Numbered from the stretch's first letter, positions 1-9,960 are shown. The stretch: DNA of 64,000 nt from Endozoicomonas euniceicola (GCF_025562755.1 NZ_CP103300.1:5830501-5894500); one strand, 5' to 3'. Notes: a model not told the origin generated them from the letters alone. Made by a program: numbers and translations.

Positions 1-2621
1 TTACCTCGTCCTGTTCCGACTTTAATGGACGCTTTGGGTAAAGCCTCTATATCCATGGGTGATATAATTTTAACGGGTTTTTCAGCGTCTGAATCATAGT
101 CTTCAGCCTGTGCCTGTGTCTGCTCTTCTTCCTGACTCTGTTTCCCGGGAGTGGCTTTTGCCGCCCTGTAAGGTCTCTTTTTGTTGCTTTTTCGGGCTTT
201 CCTAACCCTGGCCGGAGGGGCGCTCTCATCAGAAGTTAATGTCTCCACTAAAATTCTGGCAGGGGTAGTGCTCTCTGCCTCCCGAACCGTTTTGGTTATA
301 GACTCCGTTTCCCTGCTGGATTGGTTGCTGAGTGATTTCAGACGCTCCTCCCAGTAATCAGCTACAAGAGGACTTCGTGATAACCAGTAATGGTGCAGCT
401 TTTCGGCGGCTTCAATGACTAAATCGGTTTTTCCAATCTTCCGGGCTTCCTGATAAATGTGGTGCCAAAGCTCAGGGGAGTATTTTGCAGCCTTTTGATA
501 CCAACTCAGAACTTTCTGTTTGGAAGCAATGCCACGTTTTTTGAATTTCTCATTTTTTTTACGCTCATAAATTGCACAGAGCTGATAGAAGAAAATTTTT
601 GAAAAAAGGTCTTGGTCGGATGGAAGTTTACCCAAGATTTTCTTTTCTGCAATAGCTTTATAGTGTTTAATGGTAAAGTTATAGGTGTTTTCACTAAAAG
701 ATTGACTCTCCTTAAAATCCTGGCGGAGCGTTTTAACCGCTTTAACGGTGTGTTTATAATATTTCTCGTATGGAAAAACATTGAGACATTTGTTGTTACT
801 GTTCTTCCCTTCGTTCCATTCAATCATGAAGGACATCAGTATGTAGCAAAAGTTGGCCTCCAGGTAAGTCATACGGGTTGGATCCAGGCTTACGTAGGCT
901 ATGTCTTTCAGGTAACCCCAGCGAATACGGTCAAGGGCTGTAAAGCTGACGGGAAAAAAATAAAGTAAGTGATAATTGCTGTTGAAACTTTCAAATTTAT
1001 CTAGCAGTGCGAGATACCACTCAAGATCTATAGAACTGCGAATGCCTGATAATTCACCAGAGTAATACATAATCAGTAATGGCATCACTTCAGGATTAGC
1101 CTGTTCTACGGGTCTGCGAAAGTAGTTATGTAACTCCTGTTCATCGGCTTCAGCATCTTCGCTGGTGCCGTCAAGCAGCTTTTTGTATTTGTGCATCATC
1201 AGCCACGCCAGAACCTGGTCATCCGGATCAAAATTGTCGTCAGCTTCAGACTGGCTCAATGTATAAGCCTGCATAAAGAGTTTACGCGCTTCTTCTCTGT
1301 TGCGGTTTTTGAACCATGTAAAGGTGGCCTTAGCCATAATTTTTTTAGTTCGAGAGGGTTGCCGGGAGAAGTTAAGGAAGTTATCGTACAGCTGGAGTTT
1401 TAGAGAGCCGTCTACTTCCAGAAAGTCTTCTTCAGGAATATCAAGAAAGGCTTCCAGTTTCTCGTTATAGCTCATTTCAACCGTCTGTTTGGAAGGCGCG
1501 TTGCCTTTTTCCGGAGGATCATTTTTGTCATCGCAATGGTCATCCTGCTCATTCGGCTGATACTCGTCAGGTTTTTGGTTGGATGTATTTTCCTGCTTCT
1601 GTGAGGGCCGGTCGTTTTGTTGCCCAATGGTTTGTTGTGTTGTTTCCGGGACATCCCCGGGCAGTTCATCAGGCAAAATGGGCATAACGCTGGAGAGTTG
1701 GGATAAATAATAAGCCAAAGGCTGGTTAAGCTCTGAATAATAGGTAGGTACACAACTCACTGCATCACTGTCGCTATATGCCCGCAGTTCTGATTCCAGA
1801 TCATCGCAATCAGCCTGAATGACCATAATCCGGTCTCTGTAGATCTTTTTAAGATTGTCATCTTCAGCATATTTTAACTTTCGTCGAAGGGTGGTGAGAA
1901 GCCTGAGCTTGTGCTGTAAACGACTTGACAGAATGTCCTTCAGGGTGAGTTGTAAGGCAGTTCGCTGCTTCTGCGGGTAAATAAAAAATATAAAATCCGT
2001 AGGTTGGAAGTCCTCTCTGAACCATTCATTATCATCACCGTCATCTCCGTCTCCGCCACCTGCGGCAGAAGTTAAAGAAGCCGGGGGCTGGTAAAGAAGT
2101 GTTGAAATGTCTGAAAGGCTTAATACCGACAGGATCAACCGTAGCCCATGATCCAGAACTGATTCTGCGATCTTTGCTCCAATGGACAATTGATCCCTAT
2201 CGAGTTGAGGTAAAACAATACGATACTGTCCGGATATGACCGACGAATACAGAGTCAACGATTTTGATATGTCTCTGGTCTGGTCAATATTTGTGTCCTC
2301 TCTGTTTTTGTTTGCCAGATGGCTGAGCTGCTGGCGTAGATCAGCTTGTCGTTCAGGAGGAACCGTTGGAGGAATCAAGCTGGATTGCAAAAATGCTTTA
2401 AGCGGTATTTGTTCTGGCGGATGGGTGATGGATGAATAGGTTCTGAATGACAATGCCAGTAAAGGTGCGAAAAGCAGGTAAAGATCTGGCCTCTCATGGG
2501 AAAAGTGCTGAAGGGATGCGTTCAGACCCGGTGCCGGAAGGAATAACAGAAGAGGCAGGGCCACTCTGCAAAAGCCATTGTAAAAGCTGTGTGGCAATAT
2601 CGTACTGAAGAAAGTGCTCAT
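1..2621 (-). CDS. Large modular exported-type protein, copy A (partial, 3' end outside window)
   Basis: The frame is open from an ATG at 2621 to the left edge (about 873 codons) with no stop, so the C-terminus lies outside the window. It is a close paralogue of the complete gene at 2854-6078. The two start identically except for small changes, share an acidic Gly/Asp stretch and the region with the N-x-L-x-x-K-L-R-L-L helix, and differ by in-frame indels of 9 and 57 bases. The N-terminus has a hydrophobic segment (residues about 15-35) that could be a signal peptide or anchor. No enzyme motif is visible; the central part looks all-helical, TPR/Sel1-like. The function is unknown. Its upstream flank carries a broken piece of yejF, so it arose by tandem duplication of its neighbour. 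Confidence 0.75.
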   Translation of the reverse strand, partial: MSTFFSTILPHSFYNGFCRVALPLLLFLPAPGLNASLQHFSHERPDLYLLFAPLLALSFRTYSSITHPPEQIPLKAFLQSSLIPPTVPPERQADLRQQLSHLANKNREDTNIDQTRDISKSLTLYSSVISGQYRIVLPQLDRDQLSIGAKIAESVLDHGLRLILSVLSLSDISTLLYQPPASLTSAAGGGDGDDGDDNEWFREDFQPTDFIFFIYPQKQRTALQLTLKDILSSRLQHKLRLLTTLRRKLKYAEDDNLKKIYRDRIMVIQADCDDLESELRAYSDSDAVSCVPTYYSELNQPLAYYLSQLSSVMPILPDELPGDVPETTQQTIGQQNDRPSQKQENTSNQKPDEYQPNEQDDHCDDKNDPPEKGNAPSKQTVEMSYNEKLEAFLDIPEEDFLEVDGSLKLQLYDNFLNFSRQPSRTKKIMAKATFTWFKNRNREEARKLFMQAYTLSQSEADDNFDPDDQVLAWLMMHKYKKLLDGTSEDAEADEQELHNYFRRPVEQANPEVMPLLIMYYSGELSGIRSSIDLEWYLALLDKFESFNSNYHLLYFFPVSFTALDRIRWGYLKDIAYVSLDPTRMTYLEANFCYILMSFMIEWNEGKNSNNKCLNVFPYEKYYKHTVKAVKTLRQDFKESQSFSENTYNFTIKHYKAIAEKKILGKLPSDQDLFSKIFFYQLCAIYERKKNEKFKKRGIASKQKVLSWYQKAAKYSPELWHHIYQEARKIGKTDLVIEAAEKLHHYWLSRSPLVADYWEERLKSLSNQSSRETESITKTVREAESTTPARILVETLTSDESAPPARVRKARKSNKKRPYRAAKATPGKQSQEEEQTQAQAEDYDSDAEKPVKIISPMDIEALPKASIKVGTGRG

Positions 2622-2711
2622 GCTCTTCTCGCTTCGGCAGTGATCATTTGTTTTTTTCTGTTGAGTCCGTCAGAGGGGGGGAAGTAAAGGCTGAAGAAGG
2701 CAAAATTTCAA

Positions 2712-2846
2712 ATCAGCTTTGGCTTTAGAATCTAAGCCCTGGCATTAGAAATCCGCTGTCGTTGGCCTCCTGGAGCTCGCGGGGATAGCGATGTCTGAAG
2801 TCAGGCTCAACCCCGGCATCGGCCATGGCACGAAGGACTGCCTGCC
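2712..2846 (-). pseudogene. yejF remnant between the two paralogues
   Basis: Read leftward, this piece encodes a degenerate version of part of the second ATPase domain of YejF. RAMADAGVEPDFRHRYP is readable here against RAMTDVGLDPDFRHRYP in the intact gene at about 6570-6620. The following ABC signature (SGGQRQR in the intact gene) has decayed. The last roughly 270 bases of yejF and part of its downstream spacer are missing. The join falls on a CAGCT present at both breakpoints (6169-6173 and 6487-6491), as expected of a short-homology deletion. It has no start and no function is expected. Confidence 0.85.
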
Positions 2847-2853
2847 TGTTCTG

Positions 2854-5800
2854 CTACTGATCTGGCAGATTTTGTTGAATAATTGTTAGAGTGTCTTCCT
2901 GAGTAACCAGGTCACTTTTTGCTTTATACCAGCCTCTGGCGAGTTCCCGCAGTTTTTTATTTCGGGGTGAAGCCATTACCGCAAGGCTGAAGGAGTGGGC
3001 AACTGAACTGGCCAGGCAGCGCAGCCTGTTAATGAATTCGACCTTCTGGGAAGTAGAGTCAAAGTGTTCATTGTTAAGAATAAAGAGAACAGACTTATAA
3101 AAATCTTCAGGGCTGAACATGTTATTCATTTCATCCAGCCCCAGATATGAGGCGATGGCGGGTAAAAAGTACTTATCTTTTGCCTTAAAAGCGGTATCAA
3201 GAGCTACTGCCCTCAAGCCCTCTGTTATTGCCTGTGTCGCATAGACATCATCATACTGATGTAACAATAGCCAGCCTGCTTCTTCCCAGATACGTTCGAT
3301 ACCCACCATGTTGTTTGATGTTGTTTTTAGCAATTCCAGATAAAGATTATATTCACCTTTCGGATTATTAGCATTACGGGATGCCTGGACATTTTTAAGA
3401 ATGCCATAAACTTTTTCATTCCAGTTTTTGTGGTAGACCCTTTCAAAGGGTCTGATTGCCTTTTTCGATGTCTTAGTCTGCCACTGATGGTCACTTCGGC
3501 TGATATCAGCAATATTGTTTTGTTTTTTTCCGACTTTAATGGTTGCTGCGGGTAAATCGGCTGTATCCATAGGCGATAAAGTTTTAACAAGTGTTTCAGC
3601 GCCTTGATCGTAGTTTTCAGCCTGCGCCTGGTTTGTGGGAGTGGTTTTTGCCGTCTTGACCGGCTTCTTTTTCTTGCTTTTTCGGGCTTTCTTACTGCCA
3701 GCCGGAGAGGTAGCCTTGTCAGAAGCTGATGCTTCCGCCAAAACCCAGTCGGGGAGGGTGCTTTCAGATTCCTGAACGGTTTCGGGTCTGGGCTTTATCC
3801 CTGTGCCACTGAATGACTTCAGACGCATCTCCCAGTAATCAGCTATAAGAGGACTTCGTGATAACCATAAGCGGTGCAATTGCCGGGCAGCTTCAATGAT
3901 CCGACTGGTTATGCCAATGTTCTGGGCTTCCTGAAAAACCCGGTACCAGAGCTCAGGGGTGAGTTCGGCAGCCTTTTGATACCAGTTCAGAACTTTCAGC
4001 TTGTGAGCATTGTCCTTTTTTTTGTATTGCTTATTTTTTCTGCGCTCCAGTATCGCGCAGATTTGATAGTATACGCTTGCGGAAGATATTTTTGAGTCCT
4101 GCTCGCTCCATTTTTTTGCAAAATTCTCAAAGAGCTGAATAACGAAGTTACACCTTTTTTCACTGAATGCCTGTGGCGCATAATTTGTGCGTAAATTTTT
4201 AAATAATTCAAAGCCTTCTTGATAATATTCAGCGGCTGAAAAAACGGTTTGATATTTATCGATACTTACTTCATTTCCTTTCCACTCAGATATGAAGGCT
4301 ATTAGGAAGTAGTAAAAGCGAGCCTCCTCGTAGTCCAGGGAGGTTAGGTCCAGGCTTGACCAGGCTGTATCGTCCAGGGGAGTCCAGCGAATACGGTCAA
4401 GGGCTGTAAAGTTGACTGGAAAAAAATAAAGTGAGTGATAATCACGGTTGCAAATTTCAAATTTATCTATCAGTGCGAGATACCACTCAATATCTAAAGA
4501 ACTGCGAATACCTGATAATTCACCAGAGTAATACATAATCACTAATGGCATTACTTCAGGATTAGCCTGTTCTACGGGTCTGCGAAAGTAGTTATGTAAC
4601 TCCTGTTCATCGGCTTCGGCATCTTCGCTGGTGCCGTCAATCAGCTTTTTGTATTTGTGCATCATCAGCCACGCCAGAACCTGGTCATCCGGATCAAAAT
4701 TGTTGTCAGCTTCAGGCTGGCTCAATGTATAAGCCTGCATAAAGAGTTTACGCGCTTCTTCTCTGTTGCGGTTTTTGAGCCATTTAAAGACGGCCTTAGC
4801 CATCATTCTTTTTTTAGTGTCAGTACTTTGCCCGGAGTTTTGAAACAGTTGGAATTTTAGTGGGCCGTCTATTTCCAGAAAGTCTTCTTCAGGAATATCA
4901 AGAAAGGCTTCTATTTTCTCGATGTAGCTCATTTCAACAGTTTGTGTGGAAGGTCCGTTGTCTTTTTCCGGAGGGTCATTTTTGTCATCGCAATGGTCAT
5001 CCTGCTCATTCGGCTGATGCTCGTCAGGTTTTTGATTGGATGTATTTTCCTGATTCTGTGAGGGTCGGTCATTTTGTTGTTTAATGGTTTGTTGTGTTAT
5101 TTTCGGGACACCTCCGGGAAGTTCATCAGGCAAAATGGGCTGAACGCTGGCGAGATGGGTTAAATAATAAGCCAAAGGCTGATTAAGCTCTGAATAATAG
5201 GTAGGTACACAACTCACTGCATCACTGTCGCTATATGCCCGCAGTTCTGATTCCAGATCATCGCAATCAGCCTGAATGACCATAATCCGGTCTCTGTAGA
5301 TCTTTTTAAGATTGTCATCTTCAGCGTATTTTAACTTTCGTCGAAGGGTGTTGAGAAGCCTGAGCTTGTGCTGTAAACGGTTTGACAGAATGTCCTTCAG
5401 GGTGAGTTGTAAGGCAGTTCGCTGCTTCTGCGGGTAAATAAAAAATATAAAATCCGTAGGTTGGAAGTCCTCTCTGAACCATTCATTATCATCACCACCA
5501 TCTCCGTCTCCGCCACCTGCGGCAGAAGTTAAAGAAGCTGGGGGCTGGTAAAGAAGGGTTGAAATGTCTGACAGGCTTAACACCGAGAGGATCAACCGTA
5601 GTTCATGGTCCAGAACTGATTCTGCGATCTTTGCTGCAATGGACAACTGATCCCTATCGAGTTGAGGTAAAACAATACGATACTGTCCGGATATGACCGA
5701 CGAATACAGAGTCAGCGATTTTGATGTGTCTCTGGTCTGGTCAATGTTTGTGTCCTCTCTGTTTTTGTTTGCCAGATGGCTGAGTTGCTGGCGCAGATCA

Positions 5801-6078
5801 GCTTGTCGTACAGGAGGAACCGTTGTAGGAATCAAGCTGGATTGCAAAAATGCTTTAAGCGGTATTTGTTCTGGCGGATGGGTGATGGATGAATAGGTTC
5901 TGAATGACAATGCCAGTAAAGGTGCGAAAAGCAGGTAAGGATCTGGCCTCTCATGGGAAAAGTGCTGAAGTGATGCGTTCAGACCCGGTGCCGGAAGGAA
6001 TAACAGAAGAGGCAGGGTCACTCTGCAAAAGCCATTGTAAAAGCTGTGTGGCAATATCGTACTGAAAAAAATGCTCAT
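2854..6078 (-). CDS. Large modular exported-type protein, copy B (1074 aa)
   Basis: I do not recognise a named family. The N-terminus has a hydrophobic segment (about residues 15-35) compatible with a signal peptide or anchor. Residues 133-280 form a module also present in the protein at 13822-18834: a helical part, an acidic linker GGGDGDGGDD (188-197), then a basic helix with LRRKL and a DRIM-x-I-x-AD motif. Residues 285-385 are a polar Gln/Asn/Asp-rich linker. Residues 390-760 look like helical repeats. A Lys/Ala-rich linker (about 800-830) precedes a C-terminal module with GIERIWEEAGW (about residue 925), shared with the protein at 33435-35981. It lies 140 bases downstream of yejF on the same strand, with a hairpin between. 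Secretion as an effector is possible but unproven. Confidence 0.8.
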   Translation of the reverse strand: MSIFFSTILPHSFYNGFCRVTLPLLLFLPAPGLNASLQHFSHERPDPYLLFAPLLALSFRTYSSITHPPEQIPLKAFLQSSLIPTTVPPVRQADLRQQLSHLANKNREDTNIDQTRDTSKSLTLYSSVISGQYRIVLPQLDRDQLSIAAKIAESVLDHELRLILSVLSLSDISTLLYQPPASLTSAAGGGDGDGGDDNEWFREDFQPTDFIFFIYPQKQRTALQLTLKDILSNRLQHKLRLLNTLRRKLKYAEDDNLKKIYRDRIMVIQADCDDLESELRAYSDSDAVSCVPTYYSELNQPLAYYLTHLASVQPILPDELPGGVPKITQQTIKQQNDRPSQNQENTSNQKPDEHQPNEQDDHCDDKNDPPEKDNGPSTQTVEMSYIEKIEAFLDIPEEDFLEIDGPLKFQLFQNSGQSTDTKKRMMAKAVFKWLKNRNREEARKLFMQAYTLSQPEADNNFDPDDQVLAWLMMHKYKKLIDGTSEDAEADEQELHNYFRRPVEQANPEVMPLVIMYYSGELSGIRSSLDIEWYLALIDKFEICNRDYHSLYFFPVNFTALDRIRWTPLDDTAWSSLDLTSLDYEEARFYYFLIAFISEWKGNEVSIDKYQTVFSAAEYYQEGFELFKNLRTNYAPQAFSEKRCNFVIQLFENFAKKWSEQDSKISSASVYYQICAILERRKNKQYKKKDNAHKLKVLNWYQKAAELTPELWYRVFQEAQNIGITSRIIEAARQLHRLWLSRSPLIADYWEMRLKSFSGTGIKPRPETVQESESTLPDWVLAEASASDKATSPAGSKKARKSKKKKPVKTAKTTPTNQAQAENYDQGAETLVKTLSPMDTADLPAATIKVGKKQNNIADISRSDHQWQTKTSKKAIRPFERVYHKNWNEKVYGILKNVQASRNANNPKGEYNLYLELLKTTSNNMVGIERIWEEAGWLLLHQYDDVYATQAITEGLRAVALDTAFKAKDKYFLPAIASYLGLDEMNNMFSPEDFYKSVLFILNNEHFDSTSQKVEFINRLRCLASSVAHSFSLAVMASPRNKKLRELARGWYKAKSDLVTQEDTLTIIQQNLPDQ

Positions 6079-6620
6079 CCCCTTCTCGCCCTGCCTGTTG
6101 CCACTTGTTTTTTTGTGTTAATTCAGAAAGGGGAAAGTAAAGGCTGAAGAAGGCAAAATTTCAAATCCAGCTGGGCTCCCCGCCTGGGCGGCGGGGATGA
6201 TAATGGGGTATTATTGGCTAAGTCAGCTGCGTTTCAAAAGCAGCCGCCAGCAACTCCCGGGTATAAGGCTGTTGAGGGTTGTGAAAGATATCATCGGTAT
6301 CACCCTGCTCAACCACCTGACCTTCCTTCATTACCATAATCCGGTGGCTCATGGCTTTCACCACGGCGAGGTCATGGCTGATAAAGATATAGCTCAGGTT
6401 GTATTTCACCTGCAGGCCCCGTAACAGTTCGATAACCTGGGACTGAACCGTGCGGTCCAGCGCCGAGGTAGGTTCGTCGAGAATGATCAGCTTTGGCTTG
6501 AGGATCAATGCCCTGGCAATAGCAATCCGCTGTCGTTGACCACCGGAGAATTCGTGGGGATAGCGATGTCTGAAGTCAGGGTCAAGCCCGACATCGGTCA
6601 TGGCACGAATGATGGCCTGC
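3515..6620 (-). repeat. Tandem duplication, right unit
   Basis: This is the intact partner of the repeat at 1-2846. It contains the complete modular gene, its leader and the 3' portion of the intact yejF. The right unit keeps about 317 bases (yejF 3' end plus spacer) that are deleted from the left unit, so the right unit is the more ancestral arrangement. Confidence 0.75.
6178..6196 (-). terminator. GC-rich hairpin after yejF
   Basis: There is a perfect 7-bp stem, CCCCGCC / GGCGGGG, with a 5-base loop, 22 bases past the yejF stop. A clear U-run does not follow directly on the transcribed strand (AT-rich about 15 bases later). It may be a weak terminator or an mRNA-end stabiliser separating the yej operon from the modular gene. 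Confidence 0.45.
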
Positions 6621-7837
6621 TCACGTTCTTCCCTGCTGCTGACACCGTGAATATCCAGACCTTCGGCAATAATATCAGCAATGGTCATACGCGGACTCAG
6701 GCTACCATAAGGATCCTGGAACACCACCTGCTTTTCCCGACGATAAGGCTGACAGGCTTTCTGGCTAAGATCATGAAGCGCTTTGTTCATAAACCAGATT
6801 TCGCCTTCACTGGCTTGCAGTCGCAACAGTGCCATGACCAGCGTGGTTTTTCCCGAGCCGGATTCACCGACAATACCCAGGGTCTCCCCCTGTTGCAGCG
6901 ACATACTGAGATTGGTCACGGCTTTTACATGGTCAACGGTTTTACGAAAAAAGCCCTGTTTGATGGGGAACCAGACCTTCAGGTTTTTGCATTCAATCAG
7001 GGTCTTGTCCGGATTCGGTACAGACTCCGGCGCACCACTGGGTTCGGCATTCAGCAGGTCAATGGTGTAGGGGTGTTGTGGACGGGTGAAGAGGGTTTCA
7101 GTGGCCTCCTGCTCTACCAGACAGCCGTCTTTCATCACACAGATTCGGTCAGACACATGACGGATCAGGTTCAGGTCGTGGCTGATAAACAGCACAGCCA
7201 TTCCCAGTTTCTCCTGTAACTCTGCCAGCAGTTTCAGAATCTGCCGTTGCACAGTCACATCCAGAGCCGTTGTTGGTTCATCAGCTATCAAAAGTTTCGG
7301 CTCACAGGCCAGTGCCATGGCGATCATCACCCGCTGCCGCTGACCTCCGGACAGTTCATGGGGGTAGGCGTTAATCTTGCTGGTGGATTGTGGAATGCCA
7401 ACCAGTTCCAGCAATTCCAGCGCCCGGGTTCTGGCTTCACCATTGGTCAGTCCCAGGTGCAGGGTCAGCACTTCAACTATCTGTTTGCCGATGGTGTGCA
7501 GAGGGTTCAGTGCCGTCATGGGTTCCTGAAAAATCATGCTGACCTGGTGACCACGAATCTGGCGAATCTTATTACTGTCGGCATCGGTCAGGTTGTCACC
7601 GTTGAACAGGATTTCCCCCTGATAGCGGGCATTGTCCGGCAGCAGCTTCAGGACACTCAGTGCTGAAACCGATTTGCCGGAACCGGACTCTCCCACCAGT
7701 CCCAGGGTTTCACCAGGGTGAATATCAAAACTGATCTTGTTAACGGCATTAAATGCCTGATCACCCTGCAGAAACTGAACCTGCAGGTCTTTGACACTCA
7801 GAAGCGGCTTTTGCGTGGCAGTGTGATGGTTGCTCAT
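6218..7837 (-). CDS. yejF: Peptide/microcin C-type ABC transporter, double ATP-binding protein YejF (539 aa)
   Basis: This is the ATPase that drives import of peptides by the YejABEF system at the inner membrane. It holds two complete ABC domains in tandem (roughly residues 10-265 and 285-535). Each has a Walker A (GESGSGKSV and GESGSGKTT), a signature (LSGGQRQRV and FSGGQRQRI), a Walker B ending in DEPT and a switch His (FISHDL). The size is that of the E. coli family member. It is the last gene of a compact operon yejA-yejB-yejE-yejF, three bases after yejE. A decayed partial copy of this gene sits at 2712-2846. Confidence 0.93.
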   Translation of the reverse strand: MSNHHTATQKPLLSVKDLQVQFLQGDQAFNAVNKISFDIHPGETLGLVGESGSGKSVSALSVLKLLPDNARYQGEILFNGDNLTDADSNKIRQIRGHQVSMIFQEPMTALNPLHTIGKQIVEVLTLHLGLTNGEARTRALELLELVGIPQSTSKINAYPHELSGGQRQRVMIAMALACEPKLLIADEPTTALDVTVQRQILKLLAELQEKLGMAVLFISHDLNLIRHVSDRICVMKDGCLVEQEATETLFTRPQHPYTIDLLNAEPSGAPESVPNPDKTLIECKNLKVWFPIKQGFFRKTVDHVKAVTNLSMSLQQGETLGIVGESGSGKTTLVMALLRLQASEGEIWFMNKALHDLSQKACQPYRREKQVVFQDPYGSLSPRMTIADIIAEGLDIHGVSSREEREQAIIRAMTDVGLDPDFRHRYPHEFSGGQRQRIAIARALILKPKLIILDEPTSALDRTVQSQVIELLRGLQVKYNLSYIFISHDLAVVKAMSHRIMVMKEGQVVEQGDTDDIFHNPQQPYTRELLAAAFETQLT

Positions 7838-7840
7838 TGC

Positions 7841-8869
7841 TTACGCTCCTGTGTGGTACTTGCGTGGATCCAGTGCATCACGTGACGCTTCTCCAATAAA
7901 GACCAGCAGGGTCAGCATTACCGACATCACAGCAAAGGCGGTAATGCCCAGCCAGGGGGCTTGCAGGTTGTTTTTGCCCTGGGCAATCAGCTCACCCAGT
8001 GAAGGCGATCCGGCAGGCAGGCCAAAGCCGAGAAAATCCAGTGAGGTCAGGGTGGTAATGGCACCGGTAAGAATAAAGGGCATAAAGGTGACGGTGGCAA
8101 TCATGGCATTGGGCAGAATATGCCGGTACATAAGACGACTGTCGTTCATTCCCAGCGCTCTGGCCGCCCGGACGTATTCAAGATTTCTGCCGCGCAGGAA
8201 CTCAGCCCGAACCACGTCCACCAGTGTCATCCACTGGAACAGCAGCATAATTCCCAGCAGCCACCAGAAACCGGGTTCAACAAAACTGGACAGAATAATT
8301 AGCAGATACAGGCTGGGCATCCCTGACCAGACTTCGATAAAGCGCTGTCCGAACAGGTCGATCTTGCCACCGTAAAAACCCTGAATGGCTCCGACAGCGA
8401 CACCGATAATGGTGCTGAAAAAGGTCAGGGCGAGGCCAAACAGAACCGATATCCGGAAACCGTAAATAACCCTGGCCAGAACATCACGCCCCTGGTCATC
8501 GGTTCCCAGAAGGTTATCCAGAGAAGGTGGAGCCGGTGCGATACGGGCATAGTTGATGGTGTCATAGCTGTAATGAATGGGCGGCCACAGCATCCAGCCA
8601 TGGGGTTCAATCAACTCTTTTGCATAATCTTGTCGGTAGTCAATCTCCAGTTCAAACTCGCCACCAAACGTGGTTTCAGGATAGGTATGAAACACCGGGG
8701 TGTAATATTCACCCTGAAAACGAATCAACAAGGGTTTGTCATTGGCAATAAATTCCGCAGCCAGAGTGGTGAAAAACAGAATGCCGAACAACCACAGCGA
8801 GAAGTAGCCTCTGCGGTTTTGTTTAAAATTTTCCCAGCGTCGCTGGTTGAGTGGGGTCAATGCCATCAA
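7841..8869 (-). CDS. yejE: Peptide ABC transporter permease YejE (342 aa)
   Basis: This is an OppC-type inner-membrane permease subunit. A first membrane segment (about residues 24-43) is followed by a periplasmic stretch with the family's LLGTDDQGRDVLARVIYG motif (about residues 139-156). About five further membrane segments follow, and the EAA loop that docks the ATPase lies in the C-terminal half (RAARALGMND). It starts two bases after the yejB stop; a second in-frame ATG one codon later cannot be excluded as the start. With YejB it forms the membrane channel of the peptide importer. Confidence 0.93.
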   Translation of the reverse strand: MMALTPLNQRRWENFKQNRRGYFSLWLFGILFFTTLAAEFIANDKPLLIRFQGEYYTPVFHTYPETTFGGEFELEIDYRQDYAKELIEPHGWMLWPPIHYSYDTINYARIAPAPPSLDNLLGTDDQGRDVLARVIYGFRISVLFGLALTFFSTIIGVAVGAIQGFYGGKIDLFGQRFIEVWSGMPSLYLLIILSSFVEPGFWWLLGIMLLFQWMTLVDVVRAEFLRGRNLEYVRAARALGMNDSRLMYRHILPNAMIATVTFMPFILTGAITTLTSLDFLGFGLPAGSPSLGELIAQGKNNLQAPWLGITAFAVMSVMLTLLVFIGEASRDALDPRKYHTGA

Positions 8870-8871
8870 TG

Positions 8872-9960
8872 TTAACCCCGCGCTTCGAAATCGATTCGTG
8901 GGTCCACCATGACATAGGTCAGGTCGCCAATCAGTTTGATCACCATACCAATCAGGGTAAAGATAAAGAGGGAGCCAAACACCACCGGATAGTCGCGGTT
9001 AATGGCGGCTTCATAGCCCAGCAGTCCGAGGCCATCGAGGGAGAATATAATTTCAATCAGCAACGAGTTGGTAAACAGAATGCCGATCAGGGCAGCAGGA
9101 AAACCGGAAATCACCAGCAACATGGCATTACGGAAAATATGCCCGTACAGAACCTTGCCTTCATCCAGCCCCTTAGCCCTTGCGGTCTGCACATACTGAC
9201 GGTGAATTTCATCAAGGAATGAGTTTTTGGTCAGCATGGTCAGCGTCGCAAAGCCGCCAATGACCATACAGAATATTGGCAATACCATGTGCCAGGCGTA
9301 GTCCATAATCTGACCCATCGTCGTCAGTTCATCAAAGTTGTCAGACGTTAGTCCACGAAGTGGGAAAATATTCCAGTAGCTGCCACCGGCAAACAGGACG
9401 ATCAGCAGAATAGCCAGCAAAAAGCTGGGAATAGCGTAGCCCGTGGTGATGACAGCGCTGGTCCAGACATCAAACGTTGAGCCATGACGAACGGCCTTGC
9501 GAATGCCCATGGGGATGGAGATCAGATAGATAATCAATGTACTCCAGAGTCCCAGGGAGATAGAGACAGGCAGCTTTTCAACAATCAGGTCCACCACTTT
9601 GGCGTCCCTGAAAAACGAGTCGCCAAAGTCGAAACGCAGATAGTTGCCCACCATCTGAAAAAAACGCTCAGGGGCGGGTTTGTCAAAACCATAGAGTTTC
9701 TCAATATCCTTGATCAGCTCGGGATCAAGTCCCCGTCGTCCACGGTATTCACCGGATTCATCCAGGGAAAACTGCTGCACTTCCGCACTGCTTGAACCGC
9801 CAATACGACTGATGGCGTTGGTATCAAAACCTTCCAGCTTGGCAATCATCTGCTCAACAGGGCCGCCGGGGGCGGCCTGTATAATGACAAAGTTGAGTAG
9901 CATGATGCCGAACAGGGTTGGGATCATCAGCGCCAGCCGGCGCAGTATGTAACTGTACAT
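8872..9960 (-). CDS. yejB: Peptide ABC transporter permease YejB (362 aa)
   Basis: This is an OppB-type permease. The N-terminus MYSYILRRLALMIPTLFGI is typical of the family, with a membrane segment followed by the conserved APGGPVEQ. The periplasmic insert typical of YejB is present (residues about 45-110). Five further membrane segments follow, with an EAA loop (ARAKGLDEGKVLYGHIFRNA). It lies 27 bases after yejA and two bases before yejE, which is an operon arrangement. It pairs with YejE in the inner membrane. Confidence 0.93.
   Translation of the reverse strand: MYSYILRRLALMIPTLFGIMLLNFVIIQAAPGGPVEQMIAKLEGFDTNAISRIGGSSSAEVQQFSLDESGEYRGRRGLDPELIKDIEKLYGFDKPAPERFFQMVGNYLRFDFGDSFFRDAKVVDLIVEKLPVSISLGLWSTLIIYLISIPMGIRKAVRHGSTFDVWTSAVITTGYAIPSFLLAILLIVLFAGGSYWNIFPLRGLTSDNFDELTTMGQIMDYAWHMVLPIFCMVIGGFATLTMLTKNSFLDEIHRQYVQTARAKGLDEGKVLYGHIFRNAMLLVISGFPAALIGILFTNSLLIEIIFSLDGLGLLGYEAAINRDYPVVFGSLFIFTLIGMVIKLIGDLTYVMVDPRIDFEARG

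Larger units (their letters stand above)
1..2846 (-). repeat. Tandem duplication, left unit
   Basis: This stretch matches 3515-6620 almost throughout. Position 2621 corresponds to 6078 (offset 3457). Near the left edge the offset is 3514, because of in-frame length changes. In the yejF-derived flank the offset is 3774. The unit therefore contains the modular gene plus part of yejF from its upstream side. Confidence 0.8.

Noticed and set aside
1..2621. Left paralogue as a pseudogene
   Set aside because: No stop interrupts the frame from 2621 to the window edge and its indels relative to the right copy are multiples of three.
6536..7666. Long rightward frames (227 and 139 residues) opposite yejF
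   Set aside because: They are antisense shadows of an intact ABC ATPase, without ribosome sites or recognisable domains.
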